From contig NZ_QQXL01000003.1 in the NCBI RefSeq assembly GCF_003640665.1, positions 310,001-374,000 on the forward strand: DNA of 64,000 nt. Direction: 5' to 3'. A model generated the notes under the pieces. That model was given only the letters and a program-made list of their open reading frames with translations. It did no database searches and had not been told where the DNA came from. Positions 28,360 through 36,126 of the stretch are shown one piece after another. The position numbers and the translations under genes are program-made. The DNA is from Galactobacter caseinivorans. GTDB lineage: Bacteria; Actinomycetota; Actinomycetes; Actinomycetales; Micrococcaceae. Numbering within the stretch: position 1 is the stretch's first letter; the number at the start of each line of letters is the position of its first letter.

Positions 28360-29063
28360 CAGTTCTCCTTGGGAAGGTGCCAGGCCCAGACCGGCGCGGG
28401 CTTGCCGCGGCCAAAGGTCTGGGTGCGTTCAGTTTTGATCAGATGATGGGTGGCGGCAAGTCGTCGGGACATGCCCGACGGCGATGCGCCGGGGGCGCCT
28501 GCCGCCTCCAGGGCGGCGTAGGCCTGGTTGGCGCGGGTGGTCGCGAACTCTGCGCCGAGCAGGGAACGCGACGCCGCGGCGTCGGCCAGGAGGATCTCAG
28601 AGAGCCGTACCAGGGCCGCATCGACGATGCGCTGATGATCAAAGGCCAAGAGCGGCAGCCGGTGTGCAGGGGCGTCCATCACCTCGCCCTCGCTCGCTGC
28701 CGCCGGCGTCAGCGGCGGCAGGATGGCCAGCTGGGCTAGGGCGACCGTGGGGCCGCGCGGATCCCGGGCTAGATCGTCAAAGGCTCCGCACTGGCGCAGG
28801 GCCAGCTCCTGTTCGGGGCCCACTCCGGCCTTGCCGACCAGCGCCCGGATCGCGGCCTCGGTGAGGCGTTCGTTGCCTCTGAGCATGACCCCGGGCAGTG
28901 CCCAGGCGCCCTCAAAGGGCTCCCAGGGCCGGCGTACCAGCCGGATCTGCAGCTGCCCGTCTGCGTCCAGCCGCACCGGCACGGTGTCCACCGAGACGAT
29001 GGGTTGGGCCGCGGTGCTCTGGCTGGTCGGCCCCGCGCCGAGCGAGCCCAACCCGGCACTCAC
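28359..29063 (-). CDS. nrtR: Nudix-related transcriptional regulator, NrtR-type
   Basis: 234 residues: an N-terminal Nudix-like domain (about 22-140, FEGAWALPGVMLRGNERLTEAAIRAL; the catalytic Nudix glutamates are not all kept) and a C-terminal winged helix (about 165-230, ending TFGRGKPAPVWAW). NrtR proteins sense ADP-ribose-type NAD metabolites and repress NAD synthesis and salvage genes. Position between nadV and a PRPP synthetase gene, with four- and one-base overlaps, makes NAD regulation the likely role. Confidence 0.85.
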   Translation of the reverse strand: MSAGLGSLGAGPTSQSTAAQPIVSVDTVPVRLDADGQLQIRLVRRPWEPFEGAWALPGVMLRGNERLTEAAIRALVGKAGVGPEQELALRQCGAFDDLARDPRGPTVALAQLAILPPLTPAAASEGEVMDAPAHRLPLLAFDHQRIVDAALVRLSEILLADAAASRSLLGAEFATTRANQAYAALEAAGAPGASPSGMSRRLAATHHLIKTERTQTFGRGKPAPVWAWHLPKEN

Positions 29064-30550
29064 GCCAGGTTGCCCAGGCGTGCGCGGATCTGTGCAAAGG
29101 ACTCGCGGACCAGGAACGCGCCGTCCTTCCAGATGGGGCGCAACAGCGAGGCCTCCTCGTCCGCCTCCGTGGCCCGCTCGATCAGGGTGAGTTCGCCGTC
29201 GCGCTCCACCACAGCGAGTCGGCCCGTGGCAGACTTCTTCAGCCCCGAGTCCGTGACCGGGTCCTTGAGCAGGTCACGGCCCACGCCGTCGATCCGTGCC
29301 CAGGTGGCCTTGACGGCGCTGCCGAAGGTGTCGCGTGTGACGTACTGGTAGGTGTAGGAGCCCACGCCGAAGACCACATTGGAGGCGGCGTAGCCCTGGG
29401 CCTCCAGGCGGTTGATGATGTCTGTGGCGCGCTCCGGGGTGATGGAGTCGCCGTAGATGAGGCCCACGTGCGGGTCAAGCTCCTTGAAGCCGGCGGCGTT
29501 GACCGTGCCGCCAAAGCCCTCCCACAGCAGGTCAACGGCGCCGCGGCCGGCCGGGCTCTGGTCCGCGCCGGTGCCGCAGATGATGTCAGCGGGATCGCCC
29601 GAATCCGGGCGGATCACCAGCTTGCCCTCGCGGGCCAGGATCTGCGTCTTGAGCGCGGGCAGGATGCCGGTGAGGACCTGCCATAGGTCAAAGGTGTCAG
29701 AGACGACGGAGACAATCCCTGCGGGGTGCACATCCAGGATGCGGCGGAAGGTTTCCTCCTCGCTTGCATCCGCGATGCCGGCGCACATGACCGAGTGCTC
29801 CGTGGCGGGGACGGATCCCAGCACCTGGCCGTTGTCTCCGGGGTAGTAGCGGCGCACCCAGTCAAGGGTGGCCAGCGAGTCCGAGCCGGTGAAGGAGAGC
29901 AGGTGGCCCGCGCCGGAGCCCTGGGCGGCCGGGGTGCCGGCCATGCCGCGGTAGGAGAAGTCATGCAGCTGCCAGTTCACGCCGGCCGCAGCGCCGCCCT
30001 GGCGCTCGCAGGCGGCGTCGAGGATGCCGCGGTAGTGATCCGCCAGGGTGGCGGAGGTGCTGGGCTGCCAGATCTCGGCGCTGAGCACGGTCTCCACGTA
30101 GTTCACGAGCCAGAAGAACTCCGGGTCGGTGTTCTCCACGGTGAAGGTGGGGACGCGCAGCGGCACGCGGGTGCCCTCTGGGAGTGAGCGGAAGATCAGC
30201 GGGAGGAATCCCTTGGCGTGCAGCGCGCTGATGTGGTCCGTCTTGATGCCGTGGTCCGGGCCAAGGATGGAGGCCAGCGTGGCCTCGTACTCCGCGACCG
30301 CCTCATCCCGATCTGCGGCGAAGAAAGGAGCAAAGGCCTCGGTGCAGAAGCGCTGCAGGAACGCCTGGAGCCCAAAGTGGACCACCTTGGTGATCTCCGG
30401 GATGCGTGAGCCGCGGTTGGTCCAGTTGGAGAGGATCGCGGTGGTGCCTGCGGGGTAGAGGCCGCGGTGGCCCAGCTTGTACGCGTCCGTTTCGAAGAGC
30501 GGTGCGGTGACGGCTGCGGTGGTGAGCGCGGGGGTGGTGATGCTCTGCAT
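29060..30550 (-). CDS. nadV: nicotinamide phosphoribosyltransferase
   Basis: Makes NMN from nicotinamide and PRPP, the first step of the short NAD salvage route. 496 residues. Conserved features: FETDAYKLGHRGLYPAGTT near the N-terminus, the MAGTPAAQGSGAGHLLSFTGSD region, the PATEHSVMCAG stretch with the active-site histidine, VSDTFDLWQV, and LVIRPDSGDPADI. ATG at 30550 is chosen because GGAGG lies five bases upstream on the coding strand; a longer frame to 30649 would run over the promoter. First gene of the salvage operon. Confidence 0.93.
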   Translation of the reverse strand: MQSITTPALTTAAVTAPLFETDAYKLGHRGLYPAGTTAILSNWTNRGSRIPEITKVVHFGLQAFLQRFCTEAFAPFFAADRDEAVAEYEATLASILGPDHGIKTDHISALHAKGFLPLIFRSLPEGTRVPLRVPTFTVENTDPEFFWLVNYVETVLSAEIWQPSTSATLADHYRGILDAACERQGGAAAGVNWQLHDFSYRGMAGTPAAQGSGAGHLLSFTGSDSLATLDWVRRYYPGDNGQVLGSVPATEHSVMCAGIADASEEETFRRILDVHPAGIVSVVSDTFDLWQVLTGILPALKTQILAREGKLVIRPDSGDPADIICGTGADQSPAGRGAVDLLWEGFGGTVNAAGFKELDPHVGLIYGDSITPERATDIINRLEAQGYAASNVVFGVGSYTYQYVTRDTFGSAVKATWARIDGVGRDLLKDPVTDSGLKKSATGRLAVVERDGELTLIERATEADEEASLLRPIWKDGAFLVRESFAQIRARLGNLA

Positions 30551-30589
30551 GGTGGCCTCCAGGTGGTGCCCGGCGGGTGTCTTGTCATC

Positions 30590-30620
30590 ACCATAACCAA
30601 TATTCGATGCTATGTCGAGT
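30590..30620 (-). promoter_or_regulatory. nadV promoter with overlapping operator-like inverted repeat
   Basis: Read on the minus strand, TCGACA (30613-30618) and TATGGT (30590-30595) are spaced by 17 bases. An inverted repeat TCGA-N7-TCGA (30604-30618, five of six outer bases symmetric) covers the -35 region, as expected for NrtR repression. Confidence 0.45.
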
Positions 30621-30684
30621 AAAGGGGTTCTCGGCGTGTCACACGGCACGGCGCGGGGCGGTGGAGCGCACTAGGCTGGCGGGC

Positions 30685-31194
30685 ATGAGCACCAACCCCC
30701 AGCCCGCAGCCCTGCCCCCTGGCGTGGAGGAAACGGCCGCCATTGCGGCCGCGATCGACTCCGGGGTCAGTTTCGGCGTCTCCACCCACGGCCACGTGAA
30801 GTCCTTGGAGGAGGCCGCAGAAGCGCTGGGCGTGATTCCCCGCGACGTGGTCAAGACCCTGGTGGTGCGGCGTGCCGAGGGGGAGCACCTGCTGGTGCTG
30901 GTCCCGGGGGACAGGCGCTTCTCCTGGCCCAAGCTGCGCGCGCTATTGGGCGAGAACCGCCTCACCATGCCGGACGCTGCCGGAGCCAAGGACGTCACCG
31001 GATTTGAGCGTGGCACCATCACGCCCTTCGGCACGCTCACGCCGCTTCCCGTGATCGCCGACGAGCGCATGGTGGGGCGCACCATCTCCCTGGGCGCCGG
31101 CGCGCACGGCGTGGGACTGACCCTCGCGGCGGACGACGTGCTGGCGCACTTTGGCGCGCGCGTCGCCGACCTCACGGACGCCCCCAAGGACTGA
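30685..31194 (+). CDS. ybaK: YbaK/ProX-type aminoacyl-tRNA deacylase
   Basis: 169 residues. The YbaK fold is recognised by VVKTLVVRRAEGEHLLVLVPGDRRFSW (catalytic Lys in VVKTL, about residue 53), the ITPFGTLTPLPVIADE stretch and the SLGAGAHGVGLTL strand. Members hydrolyse mischarged tRNAs such as Cys-tRNAPro. ATG at 30685 starts the family-type N-terminus. Three bases separate it from the phosphopantetheinyl transferase-like gene. Confidence 0.87.
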   Translation: MSTNPQPAALPPGVEETAAIAAAIDSGVSFGVSTHGHVKSLEEAAEALGVIPRDVVKTLVVRRAEGEHLLVLVPGDRRFSWPKLRALLGENRLTMPDAAGAKDVTGFERGTITPFGTLTPLPVIADERMVGRTISLGAGAHGVGLTLAADDVLAHFGARVADLTDAPKD

Positions 31195-31197
31195 GCC

Positions 31198-31848
31198 GTG
31201 AAGGACTCACTGCCCGACGGCGTTCGCTGGGCCTGCGCGCCGCTGGCCGGCTGGGCTCAGCGCGCCACTGGGGCGCCGGAGTCCTGGGGGCTGAGCGCCG
31301 ACGAAACGGCGCGCGCAGCGGCCTTCACCTCGGACGCCGCGCGGATCCGCTTCGTGGCCGGGCGTCTGGCCGCCCGGGAGGTCGCGGCCGGGTGGCTGGG
31401 ACTGATCCCGCAGAATGTCAGTGTGCTGTCCGAATGCCCGCGCTGCGGCGTCTCGGGGCACGGCCGGCCCACGCTGCACCGGCTCACGCCTGATGGCGAA
31501 GTGGGGGAGGCGCTCGCCCAACTCTCCCTCTCCCGCGCTGGGGGCCACGTGCTGCTCGCGATGGCTCCGCTGGGGGTGTCGCTAGGCGCCGACCTCGTGG
31601 AACTGAGCGACCCAGCCTTTGACTCGAGCGACCCCGGCTACGTCGGCAGGGCCGCGATCTGGGCGCTCGCCGAGGCCCGCGGCAAGGCCGCCGGGACCGG
31701 TATCGTGAGCGGCGAGCCCCCGGCCCAACCCCACGAGTGGGTGGGTGAGGCGGCGCCGGGAATGCTCGTCGCGGTCGTGGCCAGGAAAAACTCTCCCTGC
31801 CTCACGACTAGCCAGACATTTCCTGGAGAGGCGGGGGTGGGGCAGTGA
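31198..31848 (+). CDS. degenerate Sfp-type 4'-phosphopantetheinyl transferase-like protein
   Basis: 216 residues. The order of features fits the Sfp superfamily: RIRFVAGRLAAREVAAGWLG (residues about 47-65), CPRCGVSGHGRPTL, LSLSRAGGHVLLAM, the magnesium-binding-type LGADLVEL (about 129-136) and WALAEARGKAAGTG (about 158-171), which stands where WxxKExxxK is expected. The motif is altered (Ala-Glu-Ala for Lys-Glu-Ala), so activity is uncertain. The last 20 residues look unrelated to the family and lead into the low-GC gene. It could activate the carrier domain of the NRPS-like protein 5 kb away; this is inference. Confidence 0.6.
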   Translation: MKDSLPDGVRWACAPLAGWAQRATGAPESWGLSADETARAAAFTSDAARIRFVAGRLAAREVAAGWLGLIPQNVSVLSECPRCGVSGHGRPTLHRLTPDGEVGEALAQLSLSRAGGHVLLAMAPLGVSLGADLVELSDPAFDSSDPGYVGRAAIWALAEARGKAAGTGIVSGEPPAQPHEWVGEAAPGMLVAVVARKNSPCLTTSQTFPGEAGVGQ

Positions 31849-32699
31849 GTATCAGAGTCCGCGGGGACGCCGGAGCTGAGTGGATTCAACGTGAGGAAAA
31901 GATTCCTCCTAGATTCGCCAGGCAGGGCCGCTGGTGGAGTTGTGAGGTGAGGAAGCTCAATCCCGCCAGGGAATGTGCATCGGACATCGTTGCGGCCGGA
32001 TTCAATCCGTCCAGCCTGATTGTGGATCTGGAAAGGGAAGCGTCGAGGATTAGCCTTCGCGGCATCGATCAGTTGACCCACGTTGAGCAGCTGAGATTGC
32101 ATGGTGATGCGCGGATCATGGATGCTCCGGAGGACCCGCTCCCCGCGCTGTCAGATCTGATGATGACCTTTGAGCCAACCTCCACTCCCAAGTTGTGCCA
32201 GACGAGCTCTCTGCGGTTTCTTGAATTGCACCAGCCGCCTCAGGAAACGAGGGGTCTCGTGTCACCCGGGTTGCGTTCCATTTCGTTGTACTTCGGCAAG
32301 ACTATCGAGCTGAGCGGCTGGCCGGTGCAGATGGACAGCATCGAGATTGAAAGGTGCGGCAAGCTCATTGTCACCGAAGAACTCGAAGCGCGACCGAGCG
32401 AAATGTCCCTCACCAGCATCTCAGTAGTGACTGGGCTGCCCAGGACTTCTCGGCTGAGTCCCTTTAACTTGTTGTATCTCAGTGGCATTCGCTCTCTCGG
32501 GACTCAAGAGAGTCTGTGGGATATTGAAGCGGAACGGACAGTCGTTGAGTTCGCACGACAGCCCCCGAAATGGCTCCTGGAACAATGGCCGCACCGGCCA
32601 AAGGACTGGGCAAATCATGTGCGTGTACCGCCGCATCGTGCGCTCGAGGGCTCCTTCGAGCAGGACTCTCCGGAAGGCGATCCCTCGGAACCGCAGTGA
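31845..32699 (+). CDS. hypothetical protein with leucine-rich-repeat-like pattern
   Basis: 284 residues, not recognised. The middle has irregular leucine-rich-like strands (HVEQLRLHGDARI, SLRFLELHQPP, LRSISLYFGKTIELSG, MDSIEIERCGKLIV), suggesting an LRR-type solenoid. No signal peptide or membrane segment. The DNA is clearly poorer in G+C and uses A/T-ending codons more than neighbours, a sign of transfer. Its GTG start overlaps the preceding stop by four bases, which may be accidental. Possibly a contact-dependent immunity or similar exchangeable protein, but nothing proves that. Confidence 0.55.
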   Translation: MSIRVRGDAGAEWIQREEKIPPRFARQGRWWSCEVRKLNPARECASDIVAAGFNPSSLIVDLEREASRISLRGIDQLTHVEQLRLHGDARIMDAPEDPLPALSDLMMTFEPTSTPKLCQTSSLRFLELHQPPQETRGLVSPGLRSISLYFGKTIELSGWPVQMDSIEIERCGKLIVTEELEARPSEMSLTSISVVTGLPRTSRLSPFNLLYLSGIRSLGTQESLWDIEAERTVVEFARQPPKWLLEQWPHRPKDWANHVRVPPHRALEGSFEQDSPEGDPSEPQ

Positions 32700-32739
32700 T
32701 TCTTTTCCGCGATTGGATTCCGTGTCGACACGGGGTCAG

Positions 32740-33302
32740 TCAATGATCCGGGTGGAGAACGGCGTCCAGAATGCTGTTGACATTGGTCCCGTCGAAACGT
32801 GCATTGGAAATCAAGAGGCGGTAGTAGAGCGAACCGCAGATCAAGTCAATGGCGATGTCTGGGGCTACTGCTTCCCGTTCCGTGTTTTCCTCAGCGATGA
32901 GTCGAAGCAGCTCGGTCGCCGCCAGCCGTTGACGGGCAATGAAGCGCTCGCGGAGTCCGGCCGCGAGTGCGGGGTCGTGTTGGCTGGCCGCTCCAGCGCC
33001 ACGAAAGGCAGCCGTGTCTCCGACTCGTTCATCAGCCGGGCCACGTTGTGAACCTGCGCCCGCAAGCGCTCGGTCGCGGTGCCATCTGCTGGTGCGGTCA
33101 GCCGGGTCCCAACGGCCGCGGAGAAGGCGTCCTTCAGTACGGCTGCCTTGTCTGGCCACCATCGATAAATCGTGTTCTTGCTGACTCCCGCTGACCGAGC
33201 AATCTCATCAACGGTGAGTCCCTGTATCCCCTCGTCGCGGAGGAGGGTGAGGGCTGCGTCCAGGATTGCGCGGCGGGCGCGTTCGCTTCGGGGCCGTCCG
33301 GG
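32740..33302 (-). pseudogene. TetR-family regulator, 5'-truncated and frameshifted
   Basis: A TetR HTH domain is readable from about 33302 downward (RPRSERARRAILDAALTLL, then VDEIARSAGVSKNTIYRWW), but no start codon precedes it in frame. Near 33010-32990 the frame changes: the upstream frame gives LMNESETRLPFVALE, while the continuing TetR C-terminal domain (SQHDPALAAGLRERF to LDAVLHPDH) is in another frame. One missing base explains the shift. Its 5' end abuts the SDR fragment on the other strand. Confidence 0.75.
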
Positions 33303-33304
33303 CC

Positions 33305-33509
33305 GTGGAGGAGACTCCGGAGGAGGACGTGCGCAGCCTGATGGATGTGAACTTCTTTGGCTCGCTCAATGTGCTTCGCGGGATCTTGCCGATCCTGCGG
33401 CGTCGGCAGGGCGGTCACATCGTGCAGATTTCATCGCTGGCTGGCATCGCTCCGCCGGCGGCGGGTCTCGGGGCGTACGCGGCGTCGAAGTTCGCTGTGG
33501 AGGGAATGC
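33305..33509 (+). pseudogene. short-chain dehydrogenase/reductase fragment
   Basis: Only the middle of an SDR enzyme remains, about 68 residues: VEETPEEDVRSLMDVNFFG, GGHIVQISSLAG and the catalytic-type YAASKFAVEGM. The Rossmann glycine motif and the C-terminal third are missing. It probably was the target gene of the neighbouring broken TetR regulator. Confidence 0.7.
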
Positions 33510-33593
33510 TCGTTGCGGTCGTGACCAGCGAGGAAGCAGTCTCAGCTCCCAGTGCGGTACGTGTTCCGGTCAGGGAGCGGGGCGACCAGGGCT

Positions 33594-33857
33594 CTAGTTG
33601 CCCAGATTCGGCAGGATGAAGAGCGCTGCAAGCGCGGCGAGAATGAGCCAAATAATGGTGACGTACCAACCGAGCGTCCTCCCGAAGATGGCGGCGACGC
33701 CTGGTTGGTCGGCCTTGTTGGCTTGCATGATCGCGATGGGGCCGAAGATGAAGCCGAGGAAGAAGAGTCCCAGGAGCGCGAAGAACACGGATGACTGTGC
33801 GTGCTTGTCGCTCGTCAAAGGGCCGTCGGGCTGGTGATTCTCAGTTGGCAACGTCAT
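33594..33857 (-). CDS. small two-helix membrane protein
   Basis: 87 residues: a polar N-terminus (about 1-22) and two membrane segments (about 24-46, SVFFALLGLFFLGFIFGPIAIM, and 63-84, WYVTIIWLILAALAALFIL) joined by a polar loop (QANKADQPGVAAIFGRT). This resembles DUF4190-type small membrane proteins. Function unknown. Alone in its strand position; lies just past the SDR fragment. Confidence 0.65.
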   Translation of the reverse strand: MTLPTENHQPDGPLTSDKHAQSSVFFALLGLFFLGFIFGPIAIMQANKADQPGVAAIFGRTLGWYVTIIWLILAALAALFILPNLGN

Positions 33858-33979
33858 TGATTGAGTCTCTTTCCTGTTGGGGACATTGGCTCATGCGTGG
33901 CAGGTGACCTCCTGAGCCAGTTGCGGCGAACGAGACACCTTTTCACGTCGACCGTAGCCCCTCGAGGAGTCCGGTGGGC

Positions 33980-34720
33980 TCAGCGATCCGCACCCAGGAT
34001 GCAGAAGTCATTGCCCTCCGGGTCTGACATGACGCGCCAGGAGACCTCACCCTGGCCAAGATCCGTGTCGGTCGCGCCCAACGCGATCAGGCGGTCGGCC
34101 TCGGTTGCCTGATCGTCGCCCGCGTAGGGCTTCAGGTCAAGGTGCACCCGCGTGGGGAACTCCCCGGGGCTCGGTACCTGCAGGAGCTCCACATACGGGC
34201 CCACCCCGGAAGCCGAGCGCAGGCTCACAAAGTCGGCCTCGTCGTCGTGCACCACAAAGTCCGTCGCCTCGCCCCAAAAGCGCTTCATCGCCGCCACGTC
34301 CGCGCACTCGGTGACAACGGCCGCGATGGGCCCCACGTCCATGTACTCGGGGCGCGGCTCAAGCACACAAAAGACGTTGCCGTCCGGGTCCGCCAGCACC
34401 TCCCAAGGAACGTCGCCCTGGCCCACGTCCACCCGAGTGGCGCCCAGCTCCAGCAACCGGCGCACCCACGCCGCCTGGTGCTGCTCAGACGTGGTCGCCA
34501 GGTCCAGATGCGTGCGGTAGCTTGCTGGCTCGTGCTGCTCAGTGCGCAGCACATCGATGGTGATGGCGCTCGCGTGAGGCCACGTGAAGCCTGCCGGCGT
34601 GAGGTTGAATACGCCGGGAGCCTCGCTCTCCGACTCCCACCCCAGCGCCTGCGCCCAAAAACGGCCCAGGGCTTCCTCGTCGTGTGTCTTGATGTTTACC
34701 TGGACGGGTCGCAGAGCCAT
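33980..34720 (-). CDS. VOC family protein, two glyoxalase-like domains
   Basis: 246 residues made of two related halves (about 1-118 and 120-246), each with the glyoxalase_6-type pattern; the halves share LGATRVDVGQGDVPWEVLADPDGNVFCVL and LGATDTDLGQGEVSWRVMSDPEGNDFCIL type ends, pointing to an internal duplication. The ATG at 34720 begins the first domain (MALRPVQVNIKTHD). Enzymatic role unknown. Next to the M1 peptidase gene, 10 bases apart, same strand. Confidence 0.82.
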   Translation of the reverse strand: MALRPVQVNIKTHDEEALGRFWAQALGWESESEAPGVFNLTPAGFTWPHASAITIDVLRTEQHEPASYRTHLDLATTSEQHQAAWVRRLLELGATRVDVGQGDVPWEVLADPDGNVFCVLEPRPEYMDVGPIAAVVTECADVAAMKRFWGEATDFVVHDDEADFVSLRSASGVGPYVELLQVPSPGEFPTRVHLDLKPYAGDDQATEADRLIALGATDTDLGQGEVSWRVMSDPEGNDFCILGADR

Positions 34721-34730
34721 GGGCAGGAGT

Positions 34731-36071
34731 CTAGACCGGGAAGTCCGGCAACGCCGCCTGATCCAGCCACGGCACCAGGACCGCCACCGGGTCGCTGCCC
34801 GGCGCCGCCCAACGGCGCAGATGCTCCTCAAAGTCCGTGCGTGAGACCGAGCCAAAGCGGTGCTCGGTGGTCCAGGCGTGCACCATGTTGGTGAAGAGCT
34901 CTTGGCCCATCTCCTGGCGCAGCGCCAAGACGGTCAGCGCGCCGCGCTTGTACACGCGGTCATCAAACATGTCCTGTGGCCCGGGGTGGCCGATGATCAG
35001 GTCCTCGCGCGCAGAACGCAAGCCGGCCCACGCCTGCCAGGCCCGCTCCATGAGCGGCTTGGCGCCGATGGCCTCTGACCAGATCCACTCGGAGTAGCAG
35101 GCAAAGCCCTCGTGCATCCACAGATCGCGCCAGGTGCGCACGGTGAGTGAGTTACCAAACCACTGATGGGAGAGCTCATGCGCAATGAGGCGCTGCGCCT
35201 CCCACGCGGTGGAGAGATGGTTATCGCCAAACACTGAGAGTCCCTGGGCCTCCAGCGGAATCTCCAAGTTGTCCACGGTGACCACACAGCCGTAGGACTC
35301 AAACGGGTAGGGGCCGTAGGCGCGTTCAAACGCCGCCACCATCTCGCCCTGGTGCTTAAACGCGGTGAACGCGCGCTGGCGCAACTCCGGGGTGCAATAC
35401 ACCGTGATGGCGGTGGCGCTGCCGGCGGCTGGGGTCAGCTCGAAGGGCTCGTAGCGTCCAATCTGCAGAGTTGCGAGGTAGGCGGCCGTTGGCGCGTTTT
35501 CCTCGAACTCCCAGGTCTCGCGGCTGGCTGTTCTGCGGCGTGAGATCAGCTGCCCGGGCATCACGGGACGGTAGCCGGCGTCGGTCGTCAGGCGGACGCG
35601 ATAGGTGGACTTCTCACCGGGGGTGTCATTGCAGGGGAACCAGGTGGAGGCGCCGTCCGGCTGGCCAGCCACCAGCACGCCGTCCTCCAGCTCCTCCCAG
35701 CCCACATCCCCCCAGGGGCCAAGCCGGGGGCCGGGGTTGCCGCCGTAGCGGACCTCAACGGTCACCGGCTCGTTGGCCTCGGAACGCGGGGGCAGGGGGA
35801 AGGACAGGCGTGACTGCCGGTGCTTGAAGGTCACCTTGCGCCCGTTGACGCTGACGCGATTCACGGCCAACCCCACCAGGTCCAGCTCCGCCCGGTCTAT
35901 GCCGGGAGCGGCCTGGATGGTCAGGATCGCGGTCCCGTCCAGCCGGTTCCCGCCCAGCTTGCACGCCAGTTCCAGCTCGTAGTGCACCACGTGGAAACGG
36001 AAGTCCCCGGTATGCGGGGAGTACGGATCCGGCGCCCACTCGACGGGGTGAGTGATGTGGTTGCGGTGCAT
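34731..36071 (-). CDS. M1 family metallopeptidase, candidate polymer-degrading aminopeptidase
   Basis: 446 residues. The zinc site HELSHQWFGN (HExxH) and the third ligand Glu in WMHEGFACYSEW are intact, with an N-terminal beta-saddle domain before it. It is the short M1 form without the long C-terminal helical domain. ATG at 36071 is chosen. It lies 55 bases downstream of the Pls-type NRPS gene on the same strand. In Streptomyces albulus a poly-epsilon-lysine-degrading zinc aminopeptidase (Pld) works with Pls; a matching self-protection or trimming role here is inferred from position. Confidence 0.85.
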   Translation of the reverse strand: MHRNHITHPVEWAPDPYSPHTGDFRFHVVHYELELACKLGGNRLDGTAILTIQAAPGIDRAELDLVGLAVNRVSVNGRKVTFKHRQSRLSFPLPPRSEANEPVTVEVRYGGNPGPRLGPWGDVGWEELEDGVLVAGQPDGASTWFPCNDTPGEKSTYRVRLTTDAGYRPVMPGQLISRRRTASRETWEFEENAPTAAYLATLQIGRYEPFELTPAAGSATAITVYCTPELRQRAFTAFKHQGEMVAAFERAYGPYPFESYGCVVTVDNLEIPLEAQGLSVFGDNHLSTAWEAQRLIAHELSHQWFGNSLTVRTWRDLWMHEGFACYSEWIWSEAIGAKPLMERAWQAWAGLRSAREDLIIGHPGPQDMFDDRVYKRGALTVLALRQEMGQELFTNMVHAWTTEHRFGSVSRTDFEEHLRRWAAPGSDPVAVLVPWLDQAALPDFPV

Positions 36072-36126
36072 CGTGTGGTCTGCGTCCTTCTCAGGCTGGG
36101 ATTGCCGGCTGAAATGTTGGTCTGGC

